A stretch of 42,874 nucleotides of DNA from an uncultured Bacteroidales bacterium (GCA_945833885.1 CAMAFY010000024.1:1-42874); one strand, 5' to 3'; shown: positions 18,136-27,103, counted from the stretch's first letter. The notes: generated by a model from the letters alone, not told the origin. Numbers and translations: made by a program.

Positions 18136-19251
18136 ATGGCAAGCAAAAAGAATAACGGCAACGCCGACAACAGCAAACAAAGCACAAACTACGAACGTCA
18201 GGCCAAGAAACTCAAGCGACAGCGTGGCAGACAACTCATTGCCAGCCTCCTCGGCATCGGCATTCTCATCTGGGGACTGGTGAAGGTGGTGTGCATCTTC
18301 CTCGACTATAAGAGCACCGAAACCTGCAACGACGCTCAGGTGGAACAGTACATCTCGCCCATCAACCTCCGCGCATCAGGATACATCAGCCGCATCTGCT
18401 TCACCGAACATCAGGACGTGAAGAAGGGCGACACCCTGCTTATACTCGACGACCGCGAATACCGCATACGCGTTATGGAGGCCGAGGCTGCCCTGAAAGA
18501 CGCAAAAGCCGGGGCACAGGTCATTGATGCCACACTGAATACTACGAAGACTTCGGCAACAGTCTACGATGCCGGCATCGCAGAGATTGAGGTTCGCCTG
18601 GCAAAACTCGAAAAAGACCGCCAACGCTATCAGAACCTTGTGGCGAAAAAGGCCGCGACTCCCATACAGTTGGAGCAGATTGAGACCGAATATGACGCGC
18701 TGAAAAAGAAACTCGAAGCCACACGCCGGCAGAAGAGCGCCGCACAATCGGGCGTCAATGAGGTGTCAACGCGCAAACTGAATACCGCTGCTGCCATCGA
18801 ACGTGCCGAGGCTGCGCTGGCAATGGCACGCCTCAACCTCTCCTATACCGTGGTGACGGCTCCCTGCGACGGCAAACTCGGACGCCGCGCACTTGAGGAA
18901 GGTCAGGCCGTAAATGCCGGACAAACCATCACTTACATCATGCCCGACAGCGAAAAATGGGTGATTGCCAACTTCAAAGAGACGCAGATGGAGAACATTT
19001 TTGTGGGACAAAACGTGAAAATGACCGTGGATGCCATCAAGGATAAGGAATTCTGCGGCAAGGTTACCGCCATTTCCGGTGCCACAGGTTCGAAATACTC
19101 ACTCATCCCCACCGACAATTCCGCCGGCAACTTCGTGAAAATCCAGCAGCGTGTCCCCGTCCGCATCGCATTTGAGGGGCTTTCCAAAGAAGATAATGAG
19201 CGACTTGCCGCCGGAATGATGGTCATCGTCAAGGCTGAACGCAAGAAGTAA
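18136..19251 (+). CDS. HlyD/EmrA-family membrane fusion protein
   Basis: The periplasmic adaptor of the tripartite pump, 371 residues. A Lys/Arg-rich cytoplasmic N-terminus is followed by one membrane segment (LIASLLGIGILIWGLVKVVC). A biotinyl-lipoyl-like half motif ASGYISRICFTEHQDVKKGD comes next, then a long alpha-helical hairpin (about 110-220). The second lipoyl half and beta-barrel include APCDGKLGRRALEEGQAVNAGQ and VIANFKETQMENIFVGQNVKM, the characteristic EmrA-type stretch. The pairing with an MFS transporter rather than an RND or ABC pump also points to EmrA. The start ATG at 18136 gives a normal topology. Confidence 0.92.
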   Translation: MASKKNNGNADNSKQSTNYERQAKKLKRQRGRQLIASLLGIGILIWGLVKVVCIFLDYKSTETCNDAQVEQYISPINLRASGYISRICFTEHQDVKKGDTLLILDDREYRIRVMEAEAALKDAKAGAQVIDATLNTTKTSATVYDAGIAEIEVRLAKLEKDRQRYQNLVAKKAATPIQLEQIETEYDALKKKLEATRRQKSAAQSGVNEVSTRKLNTAAAIERAEAALAMARLNLSYTVVTAPCDGKLGRRALEEGQAVNAGQTITYIMPDSEKWVIANFKETQMENIFVGQNVKMTVDAIKDKEFCGKVTAISGATGSKYSLIPTDNSAGNFVKIQQRVPVRIAFEGLSKEDNERLAAGMMVIVKAERKK

Positions 19252-19257
19252 CGCCAC

Positions 19258-19353
19258 GGAACCTCCGTTTCTGCCATGAGGAACACCGCAGCGTCCTCAT
19301 GGAACATTCCCCACAAGCGGGTACGGACTCCAAACAACCGCGCATACAGGTTC
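19258..19353. repeat. Weak roughly 22-nt phased repeat between hlyD-like and MFS genes
   Basis: GGAAC or GGAC boxes occur at 19258, 19280, 19301 and 19325, with a related AGGTTCC at 19348 (spacing about 22, 21, 24, 23). The period is loose and the call is tentative. Confidence 0.3.
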
Positions 19354-19416
19354 CGGAAACCGGACAGAAACACAGCGGAAACAACGGAGAGTACCCCCTA
19401 CAAATTATTGAAAACC

Positions 19417-21099
19417 ATGGCAAAAGTTCCAAAGAACTTCCCATTCTACGACTGGGTTCCTAAGCCTCTGGGCATCATTTTCCTCATATTCCTCTTCATC
19501 CCCATCCTGACCATCGGCGGCGTTTATTCCGCAAACAGCGGTGAGATGATGAGCGGACTCGGCATACAATCCGAGCACATCCAGTTCGTAGGATTTGTAA
19601 CCTCTGTCGGAATGGCGGCATTCTCGCCCTTCTTCTTCGACCTTGTGAGGGTGAGAAACGAGAAGATGATGTGCATCGTTGGCTTCAGTTTGATGTACAT
19701 TCTCAGTTATGTCTGTGCCAAGACTGACAGCATTTTCATCCTCGCACTATGCAGTCTCATCATGGGATTTATGCGAAACGTGCTGATGATGTGCAACCTT
19801 TTCACCCTCATCAAGTACGCCTTCGGCATAGAAGCCACGCGGAACATCACCCCCGGAAACGAACCTAAGACGGAAGAAGGATGGGACAAACTCGACAAGG
19901 AGAAGACGGCAAGCATGCCCACCATCTACCTTTTCTTCATGATTCTCGGACAGTTGGGAACGTGGCTCACGGCATGGCTGGCCTATGAATACGAATGGCA
20001 GTATGTCTATTACTTCATGATGGCTACCATGTTGGCGTCGATTCTCATCATCTTCGTCACCATGCCGTACCAGAAATATCAGACGAAACGATTCCCGATT
20101 ACGTTCAGCAAGTTCGGAAACGTCGTCATTTTCAGCGTCATGATGTGCTCGTTCATCTACGTTTGTGTCTATGGAAAGACCTACGACTGGTTTGATAACG
20201 AGAGCATTCGTCTGGCCACCGGCATCTGTGTTGCCTTCACCGCGCTGTTCATCTACATGGAGGCCAGCCGCCGTTCGCCGTACTTCCTGCTCGACGCCCT
20301 GAAACTCCGCAGCATCCAATACGGCATCGTGCTGTTCATGATGCTGATGATCCTCAATTCCAGCGCCATGTTCGTGAACGTCTTCACAGGACTTGGCATG
20401 AAAATCGACAACTGGCAGAACGCAATGTTGGGAAATTGGGTGCTGCCAGGCTACTTCATCGGATGCGTCATTGCCGTCATCGCCGGTGGCAAGGGCGTAC
20501 ATCTGAAATATCTTTTCTCGCTCGGTTTCATCCTTATCGGCGCGGCATCGCTCTTCATGTACTTCGAAGTGCAGACGGATGGTCTGTACGAACGCATGAA
20601 ATGGCCAGTCATCATCCGCGCAACCGGCATGATGCTCCTCTACACACTCACGGCTGTCCATGCCAATCAGCGGATGCCGTTCAAGTTTATGTCCACATGG
20701 GTCTGCATCATGCTCGCTGTTCGTATGGTCGTTGCTCCGGGAATCGGGTCGGCACTCTACAGCAATGTGCTGCAACATCGCCAACAATACTACGTCACAC
20801 GCTTCGCCCACGACTTCGACCGCACGGAGGCTTCCACCGCCAACACCTACGACCTCACCGTAAGAGGTATGATGGCGCAGGGGAAAAATCCCGCTGAAGC
20901 CCAGCACATGGCCGCGATATCGCTGAAAGGAAAGATGCAGGTTCAGGCCACCATCACCGCAGTAAAGGAGATGGCAGGATGGACCATCTACGGATGTATT
21001 GCCGCCGCTGCCATCACATTGCTCGTACCATGGAGGAAGCGGAAACTCGCTCCTGAGGAAATCGAAGCCGACGAAAAGGCAGAGGAAGCCACAGCATAA
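19417..21099 (+). CDS. MFS efflux transporter, inner-membrane pump of the tripartite system
   Basis: A polytopic membrane protein of 560 residues with roughly 14 hydrophobic segments. The ATG at 19417 (MAKVPKNFPFYDW) is preferred over an in-frame ATG at 19276, which would add a polar, arginine-rich tail made from intergenic repeat-like sequence. Segments such as PKPLGIIFLIFLFIPILTIG, FVGFVTSVGMAAFSPFFFDL and YLFFMILGQLGTWLTAWLAY are typical of the Bacteroidota MFS proteins paired with EmrA-type adaptors. The C-terminus is acidic (ADEKAEEATA). It would use the proton gradient to drive substrate out through the HlyD and TolC partners. Substrate is unknown. Family placement (DHA2-like) is by operon context and general pattern. 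Confidence 0.87.
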   Translation: MAKVPKNFPFYDWVPKPLGIIFLIFLFIPILTIGGVYSANSGEMMSGLGIQSEHIQFVGFVTSVGMAAFSPFFFDLVRVRNEKMMCIVGFSLMYILSYVCAKTDSIFILALCSLIMGFMRNVLMMCNLFTLIKYAFGIEATRNITPGNEPKTEEGWDKLDKEKTASMPTIYLFFMILGQLGTWLTAWLAYEYEWQYVYYFMMATMLASILIIFVTMPYQKYQTKRFPITFSKFGNVVIFSVMMCSFIYVCVYGKTYDWFDNESIRLATGICVAFTALFIYMEASRRSPYFLLDALKLRSIQYGIVLFMMLMILNSSAMFVNVFTGLGMKIDNWQNAMLGNWVLPGYFIGCVIAVIAGGKGVHLKYLFSLGFILIGAASLFMYFEVQTDGLYERMKWPVIIRATGMMLLYTLTAVHANQRMPFKFMSTWVCIMLAVRMVVAPGIGSALYSNVLQHRQQYYVTRFAHDFDRTEASTANTYDLTVRGMMAQGKNPAEAQHMAAISLKGKMQVQATITAVKEMAGWTIYGCIAAAAITLLVPWRKRKLAPEEIEADEKAEEATA

Positions 21100-21110
21100 C
21101 GACGGCGATA

Positions 21111-21220
21111 GGCAAGGATTTCGCAAGAAACAGCAAGGTCTTCTGCAAGGAAGAATGGGGATTCCGCAAGAAACAACAAGGTCTTCTGCAAGGAAAGACC
21201 TGCATTTCCTGCCTGAAAGC
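21111..21220. repeat. 22-nt phased repeat, 4 to 5 units, right after the efflux operon
   Basis: GCAAG boxes recur at 21123, 21145, 21166 and 21188 (22, 21, 22). They lie within alternating units containing TTTCGCAAGAAA or TTCCGCAAGAAA and GGTCTTCTGCAAGGAA, so a dimer of about 43 bases is repeated twice. A fifth, decayed unit follows. The array starts 12 bases after the MFS stop codon. Confidence 0.65.
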
Positions 21221-21243
21221 CTCGCCGCCGACAACAAGATCTA

Positions 21244-21268
21244 CGGGCGTTGAAAAGAGAAACGCCCG
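21244..21268. other. Hairpin CGGGCGTT/AACGCCCG
   Basis: A perfect 8-bp stem with a 9-nt loop at 21244-21251 and 21261-21268. It has no T-run, so it may be a weak terminator or RNA-end structure for the efflux mRNA. Confidence 0.5.
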
Positions 21269-21388
21269 AATTTGGAGAGGAGAAAACTGTTTACTTCTAC
21301 CCTGATTTTCCGATCCTTCAGCGGAAGGGTCCTGTAAAGGTTTTACACATCTTATCCTATTTGCTTGATATTGTCCTCCTCTCCATAA

Positions 21389-21431
21389 GCCGTTTCATAG
21401 GTAGTGATTACCGATGAAACGGCATTTTTTC
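21389..21431 (+). terminator. Rho-independent terminator downstream of the efflux operon
   Basis: GCCGTTTCAT (21389-21398) pairs with ATGAAACGGC (21414-21423), followed by ATTTTTTC. It separates the efflux operon from the AraC promoter at 21497. Confidence 0.85.
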
Positions 21432-21496
21432 ATGCCATGCCCCGAAAGCCTTGCGGAATCAGTGGGAAGAGAAGATGGATTTCGCAATAAATTCCG

Positions 21497-21504
21497 TAAA
21501 TTTG
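21497..21504 (+). promoter_or_regulatory. Probable -7 element TAAATTTG for the second AraC gene
   Basis: TAAATTTG matches the consensus and follows a terminator. No TTTG stands at the ideal -33 distance. If used, it gives a leader of about 450 nt that includes the whole 22-nt array at 21618-21882. Confidence 0.5.
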
Positions 21505-21617
21505 CACAAAGAAAACTCCACGTTTTCGTTGAACCAAATGGGCAGGACGACAACAGATGAAACCGGATTCCGTTGCTCCCTAACGGGAAAACAAAGGACA
21601 AGCCCCAACGCTTTTTC

Positions 21618-21882
21618 CAATATTTCCGGCATATCATACTGCAATTCCCGGTTATAATCATTGAGAATTCAGGATATTCCCGCCGTAATTCCCGGTTATT
21701 ATCATCGATGATTCCGGATATTCCCACCGTAATTCCCGGCTATTATCGTCGATGATTCCGGATATTCCCACCATAATTCCTGTTTATTATCATTGTAACT
21801 TGCGGTTATTTCCCCTGCACATTCCGGCATACAACACCTTGTTTTCCGGCTATCCTCACCGGACATTTCCACATTTTTCACC
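21618..21882. repeat. 22-nt tandem degenerate repeat array, 12 units
   Basis: After a 23-base first unit (21618), eleven units of exactly 22 bases start at 21641 and every 22 bases to 21861. Most have ATTCC or TTCC with CGG near position 5-11, followed by TAT(T), and an ending like CATC or CACC. Units starting at 21685 and 21729 are nearly alike, and those at 21707 and 21751 are identical, so a 44-base dimer was duplicated. Similarity decays toward the right. The array lies between a probable promoter and an AraC gene. Confidence 0.88.
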
Positions 21883-21963
21883 GCAAAACGCCTTGCCGCC
21901 GCCCGTCTTCCCCGATGGGTTCCGGCGGAGAAGCAGGGTAAGACCACTGAACTCATCAGAAGC

Positions 21964-22869
21964 ATGAAGACCGAAGACGAACGCATACTCCAACTCGAAA
22001 CGGCACTGAATGCCCACGCCACCGTCTGCTGTTCCGGCGGAAACCTGTCGCGACTGCCGGACATCCTCACCACTCCCTACGATGTCAACTACGTGGGTTT
22101 CCTCATTCTCAAACAGGGTTCGCTGTGCGCCACCCTACCGGAGACGACGATTCTGGTCAAAGGGGGCGAGACTATCTATTTCAGTCAGCGGACCACGCTG
22201 CGACTTCAGCAGACCAGTCAGCGGCTGAAATACGTACTGCTGCTCTTCAAGAGCGACACCATCCGCGAAATCATCGGAAACTCGCTGCTGAAAATGCGGC
22301 TCCACAGCCGCCATCACGCGGAAGGACTGACCGTACGCACCACAGAACAGCGCGACCAACTGGAGAATTTCGTCAGATTGCTCGACACGCTCGACGACGA
22401 GAATGCGGACTTCGTAGAGGAAGAACGGAGATTGCTGCTCATGACCCTCACCTATCGCATGTGCAACATCTTCAGCCGCAACCGAAAGGACGAATATCCG
22501 CAGCAAGGACGTCGGCTGGAAATCTTCGAACGTCTGCTGACGCTCATCGAAAAGCAGTTCATGCACCACCGCGATGTGGCATTCTATGCCAGCGAACTCT
22601 GTCTTTCGCCGAAATACCTCAGCACAATGACCAAGGAGATCTGCGGTTACTCACTCCATCATCTCATCTTCCGCGCGATTATACGGCGAAGCATCTTCCT
22701 TTTGACCACAACAAGCATGACAGTTCAGGAGATTTCCGATGCCATGCACTTCCCAAATGCCTCGGCTTTCGGGACATTCTTCAAGAAGCAGACGGGCGTT
22801 TCACCGAAAAACTACCATCATCTGCCATCGGAAGAACGGAGCCGCCACGCGGATTTCCCGGAATTCTGA
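21964..22869 (+). CDS. AraC-family transcriptional regulator
   Basis: A regulator of 301 residues unrelated in detail to the one at 2623. Residues about 1-170 form a cupin-like sensor region (GFLILKQGSLCATLPETTILVKGGETIYF). The C-terminal 100 residues form the AraC double helix-turn-helix, with VAFYASELCLSPKYLSTMTKE as the first unit and MTVQEISDAMHFPNASAFGTFFKKQTGVSPKNY spanning the second. It stands alone between the efflux operon terminator and the convergent ftsW gene. It could regulate the upstream efflux operon or a distant target; nothing in the sequence decides. Its mRNA probably carries the long repeat-containing leader. Confidence 0.9.
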   Translation: MKTEDERILQLETALNAHATVCCSGGNLSRLPDILTTPYDVNYVGFLILKQGSLCATLPETTILVKGGETIYFSQRTTLRLQQTSQRLKYVLLLFKSDTIREIIGNSLLKMRLHSRHHAEGLTVRTTEQRDQLENFVRLLDTLDDENADFVEEERRLLLMTLTYRMCNIFSRNRKDEYPQQGRRLEIFERLLTLIEKQFMHHRDVAFYASELCLSPKYLSTMTKEICGYSLHHLIFRAIIRRSIFLLTTTSMTVQEISDAMHFPNASAFGTFFKKQTGVSPKNYHHLPSEERSRHADFPEF

Positions 22870-22885
22870 ACCATCATCCACAACA

Positions 22886-22931
22886 AAGGGCGTTGCAGAA
22901 CACACAGAAATGTGCATTCCGCAACGCCCTT
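22886..22931. terminator. Bidirectional hairpin between convergent AraC gene and ftsW
   Basis: AAGGGCGTTGC (22886-22896) pairs perfectly with GCAACGCCCTT (22921-22931), and an inner CACA/TGTG stem closes the loop. It lies 17 bases after the AraC stop. T-runs are weak on both sides. Confidence 0.65.
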
Positions 22932-22959
22932 CTTCGGCTCGATGTGCGGGGATTTCAGC

Positions 22960-23158
22960 GGCAAACACCGAAAAAACGTGACGGCAAACGTTGGAAAACG
23001 TATCGTCAAACGTTGGAAAAAGTGACGCCAAACGCTGGAAAACGTGACGCCAAACGCTGGAAAACGTGACGCCAAACGCTGGAAAACGTATCGTCAAACG
23101 CTGGAAAAAGTGACGCCAAACGCTGGAAAATGTGACGTCGCCTCTTGTGGAAAAGGCT
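22960..23158. repeat. 22-nt tandem repeat array, 8 well-conserved units plus one decayed
   Basis: After a 23-base first unit at 22960, units of exactly 22 bases start at 22983, 23005, 23027, 23049, 23071, 23093 and 23115. All contain CAAACG(C/T)TGGAAAA followed by (A/C/T)GT and then GAC or ATC. Units at 23027 and 23049 are identical. A degraded ninth unit (TTGTGGAAAA) reaches 23158, inside the stop codon of ftsW. This is the least diverged and so probably the youngest array in the window. Because 22 is not a multiple of 3, it keeps several minus-strand frames open without encoding a real protein. Confidence 0.95.
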
Positions 23159-24398
23159 AATTCTTTTGGAAGTCATCACGAACTTCCGCGCTGACTTCGC
23201 GGGCAACGTTCGGCAATGTCTTCTTGCCATTGCTGCGTGCGTAGCGGCTGACTGAGAGCATCATACCGAAATAGCCCGCAGTGATGATGGTGGAAGTTCC
23301 GCCGCGCGACACCATGGGAAGCGTCTGTCCGGTGACGGGGAACAGACCTACCGCCACCATCATGTTGAGCAAGGCCTGCACCATCAGCAAGGTGGCGAGG
23401 CCCAAGATGAGGAAGGCCGGGAAGTTACTGTCGCACCGGCTGGCTATTCGTCCCGCCCTTATGAACAAAGTGATGTAGAGAAGGAGCACAATTATACAGC
23501 CCGCTATGCCCAATTCCTCGGCAATGATGGCGAAAATGAAGTCGGAAAACGACTGCGGAAGGAAGTCCCTCTGCACGGAATTTCCCGGCATCAAACCCTT
23601 CAACCCCGCATTCGCCACGGCGATTCGTGCGTGGACTTTCTGCCGGTTCTCATCGGTTACGACGAAAGAGTCCGCAGGAACACTCGTGTCCATGTTGTCG
23701 TCCGCCACACGATGATGCCATGTTGAGAAGCGTTCCGTCACCTTTGTCTGATAAAAAGGATGGTGACTGTCGTCGGGAAGACTGAGGAGAGTGAAATAGG
23801 CTGCGGCACAAAAAATGGCGATACCGACAACAAAGGGGTAGAACTGCCGTCCGGGAATGCGGCCAAGCCACATCATGAGGACGATGACACCGAAAATCAT
23901 CACCGCCGTGGACAGGTTTTGCGTAAAGATAAGCCCGCAAACGATGCAGGTGGCCACAAGGATTGTGGTGATGGCATTCTGGTCTGCGCCATCCTTTCGT
24001 TGCGAAGAACTGAGGACAAGCGACACAAAAGCGATAAGGGCTCCTTTGGACAATTCGCTCGGTTGGAAGGTGAATCCCAGGAAAGGAACCTGCAACCACC
24101 GTGCTCCACCATTGATGTCGACACCCTTAAACAGCACCCATATCAGCAGAATCACCGTGAGGGGATAGCCCGCGACGCCGACCAACTTGAAATAACGGCA
24201 CGGAATATGGTGGACAAAGACCGCAACAATGGTGGCAAAAACAAGCATTCCCGCCTGCTTGATAAAGGCAGAAAGGAAGTGGCTTTCGCCGTAAACCAAC
24301 TGACTTCCTGCGCTGAACACCTCGATAAGACTGATGCCTGAGAGCAGAAAGAAGATGGTCCAGATAACAAGGTCGCCCTTTAATACCGACTGTTTCAT
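23157..24398 (-). CDS. ftsW: FtsW, SEDS-family peptidoglycan glycosyltransferase of the divisome
   Basis: A polytopic protein of 413 residues with about ten membrane segments. SEDS landmarks are SGISLIEVFSAGSQLVYG at the first segments and GLFPVTGQTLPMVSRGGTSTIITAGYFGMML at the C-terminal end. FtsW polymerises lipid II at the septum with FtsI. It is the last gene of the minus-strand cluster, 33 bases after murD. In other Bacteroidota murG, murC, ftsQ, ftsA and ftsZ usually follow, but here the cluster stops and a convergent AraC gene begins. The C-terminal tail after the last membrane segment is short and polar, and its stop codon lies in the edge of the 22-nt repeat array. Confidence 0.93.
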   Translation of the reverse strand: MKQSVLKGDLVIWTIFFLLSGISLIEVFSAGSQLVYGESHFLSAFIKQAGMLVFATIVAVFVHHIPCRYFKLVGVAGYPLTVILLIWVLFKGVDINGGARWLQVPFLGFTFQPSELSKGALIAFVSLVLSSSQRKDGADQNAITTILVATCIVCGLIFTQNLSTAVMIFGVIVLMMWLGRIPGRQFYPFVVGIAIFCAAAYFTLLSLPDDSHHPFYQTKVTERFSTWHHRVADDNMDTSVPADSFVVTDENRQKVHARIAVANAGLKGLMPGNSVQRDFLPQSFSDFIFAIIAEELGIAGCIIVLLLYITLFIRAGRIASRCDSNFPAFLILGLATLLMVQALLNMMVAVGLFPVTGQTLPMVSRGGTSTIITAGYFGMMLSVSRYARSNGKKTLPNVAREVSAEVRDDFQKN

Positions 24399-24431
24399 GG
24401 AAATCCGGATTGAAGATATCAGAGAAAACGA

Positions 24432-25823
24432 TTAAAGTTTGCGGGTCTCCTCCTTGAAAAGCCGCCCACGGTGTCCCATATTCTGGAAGAGATCGAAACT
24501 GGCACAGCAAGGACTGAGGAGAACCGTGTCGCCCTCCTGCGCCAACTGTGCGGAAGCCTTGACGCAATCGACCATGGAATGGGTGTCGGCAAGCGCGATT
24601 CCGTGTTCCGAAGCAAAGGCATCGAAGGCACGGTGAAGCGTGGAATTGTCGGCTCCGAGGAAGACAATGGCACGGCATTTACGGGCAATGAGGGGGAAAA
24701 GCGTGGTGTAGTCGTTGCCCTTGTCGGTGCCTCCGACGATGAGGACCACGGGTGTTGTCTGCGCCTCGAGCGCCACATGACAGGCGTCGACATTGGTGGC
24801 TTTGGAGTCGTTGACGTAACGAACGCCATGCGACTCGCAGACATATTCAAGGCGATGTTCCACACCGGGGAAGGTGCGGAGACACTCTTTGACGGTGTCG
24901 GCATCGACTCCCGCCGCCAAAGCCGCCATGGCAGCGGCCAGACAGTTCCGCACATTGTGGCGTCCGGGTATGGAAAGTTCACCCTCGGGAATGGAGAGTT
25001 GGGCACCGTCTTCGAGGCGCGGTGTCAGGCCTTCCGGCACATCGATGCGCATCATGCCGTCGCGGCTGTAACCAAGACTGCCGCTTTGGGGCTCGTCGGT
25101 GAAGGGAAGTGCGGTGACAACGTTGCCTTCGGCGCGGCGTTTGCCGAGATCCGCCTCGGCATATTCGTCATCACGCCAGTAGATGAAGCAGTCCTGACGA
25201 CGCTGGTTGCGGATGATCCGCATCTTGGAATCCACATATCGCTGCATGACGTAGCCATAACGGTCGAGATGGTCGGGCGTGATGTTGAGGAGAATGCTGA
25301 TGTCGGCACGGAAATCGTACATGGTGTCGAGTTGGAAGGACGACACTTCGAGCACCGTCCATTCGTGTTCCTCGCCCTGAGCCACCTGAAGTGCGAGGCT
25401 TTTTCCGATGTTTCCACCCAGTCCGACCTGAAATCCGGCCTTCTGAAGGATGTAGTAGACGAGCGATGTCGTGGTGGTTTTTCCGTTCGACCCCGTGATG
25501 CAGATGGTCTGCCCCTTGAGGTATCGGGCGGCGAATTCCAATTCTCCGATGATGGGAACACCGCGTTCCGCGAGTGCCTGCACAACGGGTGCCGTCTCGG
25601 GAATGCCGGGACTCTTCACGCATTCGTGGGCATCGAGGATGCGTTCCATGGTGTGCTGACCCTCCTCCCACGGCAGATGATGCTCGTCGAGCATGGTCTT
25701 GTAGGCGTCCTTGATGGTTCCGGCGTCGGAAACAAAGACATCGTAACCCTTCTGCTGCGCCAAAATGGCTGCGCCGACTCCGCTTTCGCCGGCTCCGAGT
25801 ACAACAATTTTATGCTTTTCCAT
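24432..25823 (-). CDS. murD: UDP-N-acetylmuramoylalanine--D-glutamate ligase (MurD)
   Basis: An enzyme of 463 residues, usual for MurD. It adds D-glutamate to UDP-MurNAc-L-Ala in the cytoplasm, using ATP. An N-terminal Rossmann region (KIVVLGAGESGVGAAILA) and the domain junction SPGIPETAPVV are typical of MurD. The Mur ligase P-loop is GSNGKTTTT (residues 111-119). HNVRNCLAAAMAALAAG and the C-terminal domain start VEHRLEYVCESHGVRYVNDSKATN are further MurD marks. It is preceded by mraY with an 8-base gap and followed by ftsW, so the three are cotranscribed. Confidence 0.96.
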   Translation of the reverse strand: MEKHKIVVLGAGESGVGAAILAQQKGYDVFVSDAGTIKDAYKTMLDEHHLPWEEGQHTMERILDAHECVKSPGIPETAPVVQALAERGVPIIGELEFAARYLKGQTICITGSNGKTTTTSLVYYILQKAGFQVGLGGNIGKSLALQVAQGEEHEWTVLEVSSFQLDTMYDFRADISILLNITPDHLDRYGYVMQRYVDSKMRIIRNQRRQDCFIYWRDDEYAEADLGKRRAEGNVVTALPFTDEPQSGSLGYSRDGMMRIDVPEGLTPRLEDGAQLSIPEGELSIPGRHNVRNCLAAAMAALAAGVDADTVKECLRTFPGVEHRLEYVCESHGVRYVNDSKATNVDACHVALEAQTTPVVLIVGGTDKGNDYTTLFPLIARKCRAIVFLGADNSTLHRAFDAFASEHGIALADTHSMVDCVKASAQLAQEGDTVLLSPCCASFDLFQNMGHRGRLFKEETRKL

Positions 25824-25831
25824 GGTTCTTA

Positions 25832-27103
25832 TTACCGGATTTTGAGGGTGATGATGGTGAGTGCTGCAAGGAGAATGGTGGTAATCCAGAAGCGAACGGT
25901 GATCTTACTTTCGTGCCAGGCGCCCTTAGGCCAGTTACGCACGACGTAAGTGCTCGTAGGATCGAGTTGCGAATCGAGGCGTCGGAAGGCATCGTGTATG
26001 GGAGTGCTCTTGAAGAACCTCACACGTCGGCCACGGCGTTTGTAGAACTTGAAGACCTGGGTCTGGACAATCACGCTGACACTTTCAAAGAGGAAGATGC
26101 CGCAGAGCAGGGGAACGAGCAGTTCCTTGTGGATGATGCAGGCCATGACACCAATGGTTCCACCGATGGCAAGGCTGCCGGTGTCGCCCATGAACACCTG
26201 TGCCGGATAGGCATTGTACCACAGAAAACCGATGAGGGCGCCGACCATCGCACAGATGAACACCACCAATTCCTGCGCCCCCGGCACGTACATGATGTTC
26301 AGATAACCGGCATATTCTATGTGACTGGACACGTAGGCGAGTATGCCGAGAGCGATACATATTACGGCAGAGTTCCCCGCCGCCATGCCGTCCATGCCGT
26401 CGTTGAGGTTGGCACCGTTGCTGACAGAGGTGATAACCAGCACGACCATGATGACAAATATCCCCCATCCGATGGCCTGACTGTGGTCTCCCGCCCAAGA
26501 AGCAAGGGAGGCGTAGTCGAAATTGTTGTTCTTCAGGAAGGGAATGGTGGTCTTAGTGCTCTTCACCGCCTCACTTTTGTAGACAACCTCCGTGGTGGTG
26601 CCCACACGTTGCGTCTCGATGTTCTCGCGAATGACGGCATCCGGACTCAGATAGAGCGTCAATCCGACAAGAAGTCCCATGAAAGCCTGGCCAAGGAGTT
26701 TCCAACGGCCTGCCAGACCTTCCTTGTTTTTCTTGAAAATCTTGATGTAGTCATCAAGAAATCCCAAGGCTCCGAACCAAACGGTCGTGACAATCATGAT
26801 GAGAAGATAGATGTTGCGCAGACGTCCGAGGAGGATGACGGGAACAAGTGTGGCGACAAGGATGATGATTCCGCCCATTGAGGGCACGCCGACCTTGTCG
26901 ACGCCGAAAGGATCGATGGAGGCATCGCGCGCCGTTTCCCCAATATTGAGGCGGCGCATGCGCTTGATATACTTCTCACCGAACCACATTGAGATGACAA
27001 GTCCGAGGATGAGCGCCAGCAAAGAGCGGAAGGAGATGTAACCCCACATGGCGGAACCGGGGATGCCGAACGATTCAAGGAATCTGAAAAGATAGTACAA
27101 CAT
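25832..27103 (-). CDS. mraY: Phospho-N-acetylmuramoyl-pentapeptide transferase (MraY)
   Basis: An integral membrane enzyme of 423 residues that links phospho-MurNAc-pentapeptide to undecaprenyl phosphate, forming lipid I. Active-site sequence is present: PSMGGIIIL, GFLDDYIKIFKKNKEGL (Asp117, Asp118), and NLNDGMDGMAAG (about 233-242). It is about 60 residues longer than the E. coli enzyme because of an inserted periplasmic or loop segment at about 155-212, as commonly seen in Bacteroidota. It is separated from the upstream murE by 678 bases filled with 22-nt repeats, so transcription from murE must cross the array or a local promoter must exist. I see no clear TAnnTTTG just before its start. 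Confidence 0.96.
   Translation of the reverse strand: MLYYLFRFLESFGIPGSAMWGYISFRSLLALILGLVISMWFGEKYIKRMRRLNIGETARDASIDPFGVDKVGVPSMGGIIILVATLVPVILLGRLRNIYLLIMIVTTVWFGALGFLDDYIKIFKKNKEGLAGRWKLLGQAFMGLLVGLTLYLSPDAVIRENIETQRVGTTTEVVYKSEAVKSTKTTIPFLKNNNFDYASLASWAGDHSQAIGWGIFVIMVVLVITSVSNGANLNDGMDGMAAGNSAVICIALGILAYVSSHIEYAGYLNIMYVPGAQELVVFICAMVGALIGFLWYNAYPAQVFMGDTGSLAIGGTIGVMACIIHKELLVPLLCGIFLFESVSVIVQTQVFKFYKRRGRRVRFFKSTPIHDAFRRLDSQLDPTSTYVVRNWPKGAWHESKITVRFWITTILLAALTIITLKIR

Noticed and set aside
22960-23158. CRISPR array
   Set aside because: The units follow one another directly with no unique spacers and the whole 22-nt unit drifts; no cas gene is in the window.
22801-23230. Overlapping minus-strand ORFs of 74-98 codons through the 22-nt array (and a plus-strand frame extending the AraC frame region)
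   Set aside because: A 22-nt tandem repeat rotates through all three frames, so open frames arise trivially; the predicted products are low-complexity repeats with no start context.
24471-25949. 492-codon plus-strand ORF opposite murD
   Set aside because: Antisense shadow of murD, whose motifs are unambiguous; the ORF runs across the murD/mraY border.
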